From Candidatus Saccharibacteria bacterium (GTDB lineage Bacteria; Patescibacteriota; Saccharimonadia; Saccharimonadales; Saccharimonadaceae): 33,709 nucleotides of DNA. Location of the stretch: assembly GCA_016789455.1 (NCBI GenBank), contig JAEUQU010000001.1, positions 1-33,709 of the forward strand, read 5' to 3'. Under the pieces are notes generated by a model that saw only the letters and a program-made list of their open reading frames with translations, was not told the origin of the DNA and did no database searches. How positions within the stretch are numbered: the first letter of the stretch is position 1; every line of letters starts with the position of its first letter. Of this stretch, positions 29,733 through 33,709 are shown one piece after another. The position numbers and the translations under genes are program-made.

Positions 29733-30371
29733 CTACCATGTACTAAAGTTGTATGATCCGTTAGTCTCGGTCGAGCAGTAAATAATTGTTTTTAAAACTA
29801 GCTGATTCTCAGGTTCGTTCTGACCGTTAGAATAATCAATATCATATTCTACGGCACAATTTGAAACGTCGTCTGAGGCAGCCTTGAAGACCGCATTCCC
29901 TGCATCGTCTTGCCTGTCAGCTACAGAGGCCGCGACTTCAACAAGGCTTACGTTCTCAGTAGGATACAAATTATCACTAGCAAGACCAACCTCCGCAACT
30001 ATGCGGCTCTTCCCCAAGGCAGCCTGCGTAATGTCGATTGTCCGCTTCACGTCTTCATATGTATATATTTTTTCTTGTGCCTCTGCAGTAGTGGTACACA
30101 ATTCCCTTGCTGGAATTAACTCCAGCACCCTAGCCAGCGATGTACAGTCATTAGTTATGGTAAATCTGTCTTTCTGCTTAACTTCTTCAAGCTCTCGTGC
30201 AAGTTGGGTCACGAACTGGCTCAAGTGTTCCAATTTTTGTATGTCAGCCGCGCGCAGAGTGAACAGATATACCTGATGGATTAATATTATCCCTATCGGC
30301 ATGAGAATAAGGGCTAGGATTAGTTTTTTACGGTAACTTAGCGAAGACTTTTTGATGATTTTTTTACTCAT
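29733..30371 (-). CDS. Membrane-anchored extracytoplasmic protein, paralogue family B, copy 2
   Basis: 212 residues from the ATG at 30371 (AGGA nine bases upstream); the frame reaches 30398 but would overlap the previous stop. Basic start (M-S-K-K-I-I-K-K), a helix (about 16-35), then a helical stretch (40-70, possible coiled coil) and an outer domain with four cysteines. V-K-R-T-I-D-I-T-Q and the end I-Y-C-S-T-E-T-N-G parallel the family B protein next door. It is more AT-rich than copy 1 and lies 20 bases after the SGNH gene, so it is likely in its operon. Function unknown. Confidence 0.72.
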   Translation of the reverse strand: MSKKIIKKSSLSYRKKLILALILMPIGIILIHQVYLFTLRAADIQKLEHLSQFVTQLARELEEVKQKDRFTITNDCTSLARVLELIPARELCTTTAEAQEKIYTYEDVKRTIDITQAALGKSRIVAEVGLASDNLYPTENVSLVEVAASVADRQDDAGNAVFKAASDDVSNCAVEYDIDYSNGQNEPENQLVLKTIIYCSTETNGSYNFSTW

Positions 30372-30391
30372 AATTGCTTTTCCTGGTTTAC

Positions 30392-33300
30392 TTAACAATT
30401 TTGGTTAGTGGGGACGCCGACGGTATTAAGTAGTTTTTGCCCCGCTCTAGTTACTAACTGCAAAGAGTCTGGCTGGAGTGCCTTACAGATATCGCTCGCG
30501 TCCTTATATAAAGCCACTGGTGCGTCATTGATTATGACTAATTTATTAAATATGCCTTCTTGTGCAGTCGTATCCGAACTTCCTAGCAACGCCCATCCGT
30601 CACCATTTTCATCATCGTCACTAATGCCAAGTTGTGCCTCTGCGGCTACGATATTTCTCTCAATGTATATTTTTTCGTTGCTCTCCCCTACGCTCGCACT
30701 ACCATTGCGGGCACGATACAGCGTTTGCGTGTTATCTGCAATCCCATTATTGTCGTCATCAGCATCCACTTCACTGGCGCGGCAGGTACTCGCGTTAGTT
30801 GTTTCTACTGTCAAACCTCGAGTCTGTGCCTGAGTAACAACATTCAGGTTTGAGGGGGTCACCTGAACGCATCCGTTTTCCGGATTCCTGAACGAAGCAT
30901 GGGGTATGTTTTGACTATCTATCCAGAACCTCGCCATCTCTCCTTCGGTATTCGTCGTCAGGCTCTCTCCTACTACGGCCCACCCGTCTGCATTAGAGTC
31001 AAAATCATTGGGCATATTAATAATGCTAGCCAATTCTAAATTTCTTTCGAAATACAGTACTTTAGAGTTTAGTTCTGCGGAACCGTTACGTACACGATAA
31101 AGTTGTGGTTCATGGTCAATAACTGGGTCGCACCCGTCGTCAGTCCCGTCCTGATCGATATCAATGTTAGCTTCAGTAGCAAATAAGCATACATCTTGAC
31201 TGTCGCTAATATTGTCGCCGTCTATGTCAGAAGTGGATGCATGTACGGTAATTGGCTTGAATAAATCTATAGGGTCACCTGCAGGCGACTGGCCATATAG
31301 ATGCAGCATATGAAAGCCTGGCTCAAAGTTCGCAGGTAAACTCACTTCACCACTTATCGCCCCATTCGCGTCAACGCCAATAGTGTCAAGTGTTGTGGGT
31401 GTCGATGAGGCCACAACTGTCACAGAACTGTTTGGAGAGAAACCTTGGGCGACAACTTCAAAATCTAAGTCATCAGCCTTTACTATCAAATCTCCAGATA
31501 TCTCAGGCCGATAGTAGGGCAAGTAGTTATACGCACCTCCAAGCGCGGTAAAGAAAGTGGGTGTACCGGGTTCTTGAGTTTGACTTGACGTTAAGTTTAA
31601 ATCATTACTTGCAATAGTCTTGGGACTAGTTGAATCCGGATGACTAATTATCGATGCTATGATTTTGTGTGCTTTTGCATTAGGGTGAAAGCTTTCACCC
31701 CGTTCACCCCTTGCAACAATACCCGTTACCTTTTCTGGATAAAATTCTCCACATAGCTCATAACCAGCCAAGCTATTCTCGATGTCTATATACTCAATTC
31801 CCGCCTCATATGCAGCGAACTCAATGTAATCATTGAGGTATTGAACTCCTTCCCTTATCATCGTACGCTCTGTCTTACTAAGCAGCACATTCATCGGGCA
31901 GTCCTCAGCCTCAAGCTCATCATCTACAAATTGCGGATAACCTATAGCATATACTTTACTTAATTTTGATTCTCTTTTAACTTTCTCAAACAACGCCTCA
32001 AGTTTTTTACCGGAAGATTGAATTAACTTGGCTACGGCCATGCGTCCATTATTCGTGCCAGCATACCAGCAGTCAGAACTAACAGGACTGCTGTGGCTGC
32101 CCCAGCACGACGAAAGCACTGCCTCAAAACCAGCATCATTACCTCCTATCCCTATGGTAATGATTTCTGGTTGATACTTCTCTACAAAGTTGATTTGCCT
32201 TGTGCGGCCTGGCGTAAAATCTTGCAAAGCATCCACTTGAAGCTGTGCGATAGTTAAGTCATTGTACACTCCTTTGAGTCGTCCCTCAATATAACCTTCA
32301 GCTGCCTGGCCAAAGTAGCCACCGCTGCCGCTAATATCCTTCATGAGCGCACCCGAGCAAGCTACAGACTTGAAATTGCCTTGGGTAATTCCTAAAGTAA
32401 AAGCTACTTTATAGGGGTATGATCTTGTGCTTTGATGACATTTTTCTAGTGCGACTGGTGGCTGAGCATTCAAGTTCAGGTTTAAATCTGTTCCTGGTCG
32501 ATAGTACTTGTTGCCATTATCCGGATTGAGCTCAGTATCTCCCTCTCCTGCCGAGTAAGAATCACCTAGCGCCAAATATTCGAGTTGACTATTGCTATGC
32601 CCCCATGCTGTTAACGTGTTTTGGCCATCAATACCAAAGCGCAGGACAGTTGCATCAGAGTTAAAGCTAGCGTGAAATGCCCCACTAAATCCACCCGTAA
32701 AGTTACTGTTCATAAATGATGTCAGGTCTTTTATCGCACATCCGCTTACGACCGCCAGCTCGTCTTGTGCGTTAGGGGTACCACACGTTGACAGGTCATA
32801 AATTTTTAAATAGCCATACGAACTGCTTGAAACATAGCGTCCATCATTACTAATTGCCAAATCATAGTCAGAATAAAATCCATTAGTTGGCAATCCATCC
32901 GCAAAAGTCATCACTTCATAATTATCAAGATTGATGCGAAGAAGCTTGCCTGAATTTGTCTGAACTATCAGCCATTTCCCGTTCGACGACGAATCAATTG
33001 TGCGCGTGGCAACTGGATTGTTACTTGAATCAAGCAGCCTTTTTCCGATCGTTAAACTATCAAGCTTATATCTGAGATCATAGTTATTGTACCCCGTATC
33101 CAAGTACATAGTTTCTGGGAGTTCATATATATCTAAATTTCCAGACAATCCTCCGCCACCAGCCATCACCAGCTTGTCTGTATTGGGAACAAGGACTGGC
33201 TCTAAGCCATTGGAGGTATAGGTGTTAATCATATAAAACAACTTATTAAAACCAACTTTTACGCCTCCCGCACTAGATATTTCACCCCAAGAAGTTTGCA

Positions 33301-33559
33301 CCACGCATCCCTGTGTATCTTCAGTCTGGCTACTGGATTTGAAAATTTTCGTGGCCTGGGCACTACAGTACCTCCCAGTGCTAAAAGTTGGTGGCTGCCC
33401 AGTCCCACTGGCTTGAGTCAATGTGGGGTTGGCACTGACCGTCCATATAGAAGTTGCCCTTACGGCGGAAGTATATAGCGACAAAATCACAACCATCATC
33501 AAAAGTGCCCCCGTCATTCGATATGCGCTTTTACCTAAAAACCATGTATTACTTCTCAT
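30392..33559 (-). CDS. Large secreted SGNH/GDSL hydrolase with propeller-like and calcium-binding domains
   Basis: 1055 residues. Signal peptide or anchor (about 13-36, ending V-R-A). Residues 80-320 have repeated strand motifs with S-N-D-G-R-Y-V-S and G-K-W-L-I-V, resembling a beta-propeller. An SGNH hydrolase follows: block I L-G-D-S-Y-S-A-G-E-G (Ser334), block III G-G-N-D (472-475), block V E-S-F-H-P-N (His625). A beta-sandwich lies at about 690-775, then thrombospondin-3-like loops D-I-D-G-D-N-I-S-D and D-Q-D-G-T-D-D-G (778-811), then two copies of a C-terminal module (about 819-918 and 947-1048), each with L-Y-R-x-R-N-G-S-A and D-G-W-A. Such enzymes de-acylate lipids or glycans outside the cell. 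The start has AAGGA seven bases upstream. The low GC suggests acquisition. Confidence 0.85.
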   Translation of the reverse strand: MRSNTWFLGKSAYRMTGALLMMVVILSLYTSAVRATSIWTVSANPTLTQASGTGQPPTFSTGRYCSAQATKIFKSSSQTEDTQGCVVQTSWGEISSAGGVKVGFNKLFYMINTYTSNGLEPVLVPNTDKLVMAGGGGLSGNLDIYELPETMYLDTGYNNYDLRYKLDSLTIGKRLLDSSNNPVATRTIDSSSNGKWLIVQTNSGKLLRINLDNYEVMTFADGLPTNGFYSDYDLAISNDGRYVSSSSYGYLKIYDLSTCGTPNAQDELAVVSGCAIKDLTSFMNSNFTGGFSGAFHASFNSDATVLRFGIDGQNTLTAWGHSNSQLEYLALGDSYSAGEGDTELNPDNGNKYYRPGTDLNLNLNAQPPVALEKCHQSTRSYPYKVAFTLGITQGNFKSVACSGALMKDISGSGGYFGQAAEGYIEGRLKGVYNDLTIAQLQVDALQDFTPGRTRQINFVEKYQPEIITIGIGGNDAGFEAVLSSCWGSHSSPVSSDCWYAGTNNGRMAVAKLIQSSGKKLEALFEKVKRESKLSKVYAIGYPQFVDDELEAEDCPMNVLLSKTERTMIREGVQYLNDYIEFAAYEAGIEYIDIENSLAGYELCGEFYPEKVTGIVARGERGESFHPNAKAHKIIASIISHPDSTSPKTIASNDLNLTSSQTQEPGTPTFFTALGGAYNYLPYYRPEISGDLIVKADDLDFEVVAQGFSPNSSVTVVASSTPTTLDTIGVDANGAISGEVSLPANFEPGFHMLHLYGQSPAGDPIDLFKPITVHASTSDIDGDNISDSQDVCLFATEANIDIDQDGTDDGCDPVIDHEPQLYRVRNGSAELNSKVLYFERNLELASIINMPNDFDSNADGWAVVGESLTTNTEGEMARFWIDSQNIPHASFRNPENGCVQVTPSNLNVVTQAQTRGLTVETTNASTCRASEVDADDDNNGIADNTQTLYRARNGSASVGESNEKIYIERNIVAAEAQLGISDDDENGDGWALLGSSDTTAQEGIFNKLVIINDAPVALYKDASDICKALQPDSLQLVTRAGQKLLNTVGVPTNQNC

Positions 33560-33653
33560 TTTTATTTCCTTTTACCGAACGCCTTGGCTTCTGGCATATC
33601 GGTCGTGAACCGTTTTGATGTTGAGCTGGGGGTGAGACAGCTTTTTTGACCAT
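33549..33653 (-). pseudogene. Truncated copy of the 29020-29676 gene's 5' end, now a 34-codon leader ORF
   Basis: ATG (33653-33651) begins M-V-K-K-A-V-S-P-P-A-Q-H, identical to the family B copy 1 product, then diverges and stops at TAA (33551-33549) after 34 residues. The stop lies inside the start of the SGNH gene (overlap of 11 bases). It seems that the start region and first codons of the family B gene have been duplicated in front of the SGNH gene and may supply its promoter and translational coupling. Confidence 0.7.
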
Positions 33654-33670
33654 AGTTATAGACTACCACA
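33619..33670. repeat. 52-bp direct repeat, copy 2
   Basis: Perfect copy of 29642-29693 in the same orientation. It bounds the right end of the low-GC block that holds the SGNH gene and its family B partner. Confidence 0.95.
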
Positions 33671-33709
33671 TTACTAGCTGAGCATTGAGGGCCACAGCAT
33701 GATTAACAG

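Noticed and set aside
1-33709. Alternative genetic code (TGA read as Gly) known from some CPR groups
   Set aside because: TGA ends several genes in ATGA overlaps, and frames are intact with the standard code.
1-33709. CRISPR arrays, tRNA or rRNA genes, insertion sequences
   Set aside because: No regular spaced repeats, cloverleaf-like segments, rRNA-like stretches or transposase frames were seen; the only long exact repeat noticed is the 52-bp pair.

Overview
The window looks like a chromosomal stretch from a Patescibacteria/CPR bacterium, most plausibly a Candidatus Saccharibacteria (TM7) relative with a fairly high-GC genome. This is an inference. It rests on three class III prepilins with the lineage-typical N-terminus (GFTIVELLIVIVVIGILA), many small single-pass surface proteins, tight gene packing, TGA used as a normal stop (in ATGA overlaps), and no biosynthetic genes. 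I saw no tRNA, rRNA, CRISPR array, transposase or integrase.

Layout. 1-2772 (+, lower GC): the 3' end of a secreted metzincin-like protease with calcium-binding repeats, then two paralogous membrane-anchored proteins. 2806-7908 (mostly -): VOC protein, prepilin, cupin plus coupled membrane protein, a divergent C39-like protein, a LemA/TPM pair and a DedA protein. 7997-12956: a secreted TIM-barrel-like protein, small membrane proteins, a two-gene prepilin unit (+), and a prepilin fused to a carbohydrate-binding-like domain that is coupled to a membrane protein. 13008-14289: small genes, including one monocistronic unit with clear promoter and terminator. 14353-24954 (-): two large paralogous secreted beta-helix proteins flanking a membrane/surface operon (20689 to 16401) and a GNAT/M14-acylase pair (22116 to 20728). 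25063-29676: TM2-domain protein, an unknown solo gene, a TMTC-like glycosyltransferase with TPRs, a PAS protein, a nucleoside deoxyribosyltransferase-like protein and a membrane-anchored protein. 29733-33559 (-, clearly lower GC): a paralogue of that membrane protein and a 1055-residue secreted SGNH esterase, flanked by 52-bp perfect direct repeats.

The most striking signal is the apparently empty 540 bp at 22117-22656. On the minus strand it holds a consensus promoter, a tryptophan-type T-box riboswitch with an ultrashort specifier hairpin (UGG in the loop, UGGCACC antiterminator bulge), then a 24-codon leader ORF containing Trp-Trp-His-Trp, and then a second attenuator with a strong terminator. 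Uncharged tRNA-Trp and ribosome stalling at Trp codons would thus act in series on the GNAT/M14-acylase operon, in an organism group generally lacking amino-acid biosynthesis.

Most of the other proteins are predicted to be at or beyond the cell surface: pilins, beta-helix proteins with carbohydrate-binding modules, SGNH esterase, protease, LemA/TPM and a GT-C glycosyltransferase. That fits an epibiotic or attachment lifestyle.
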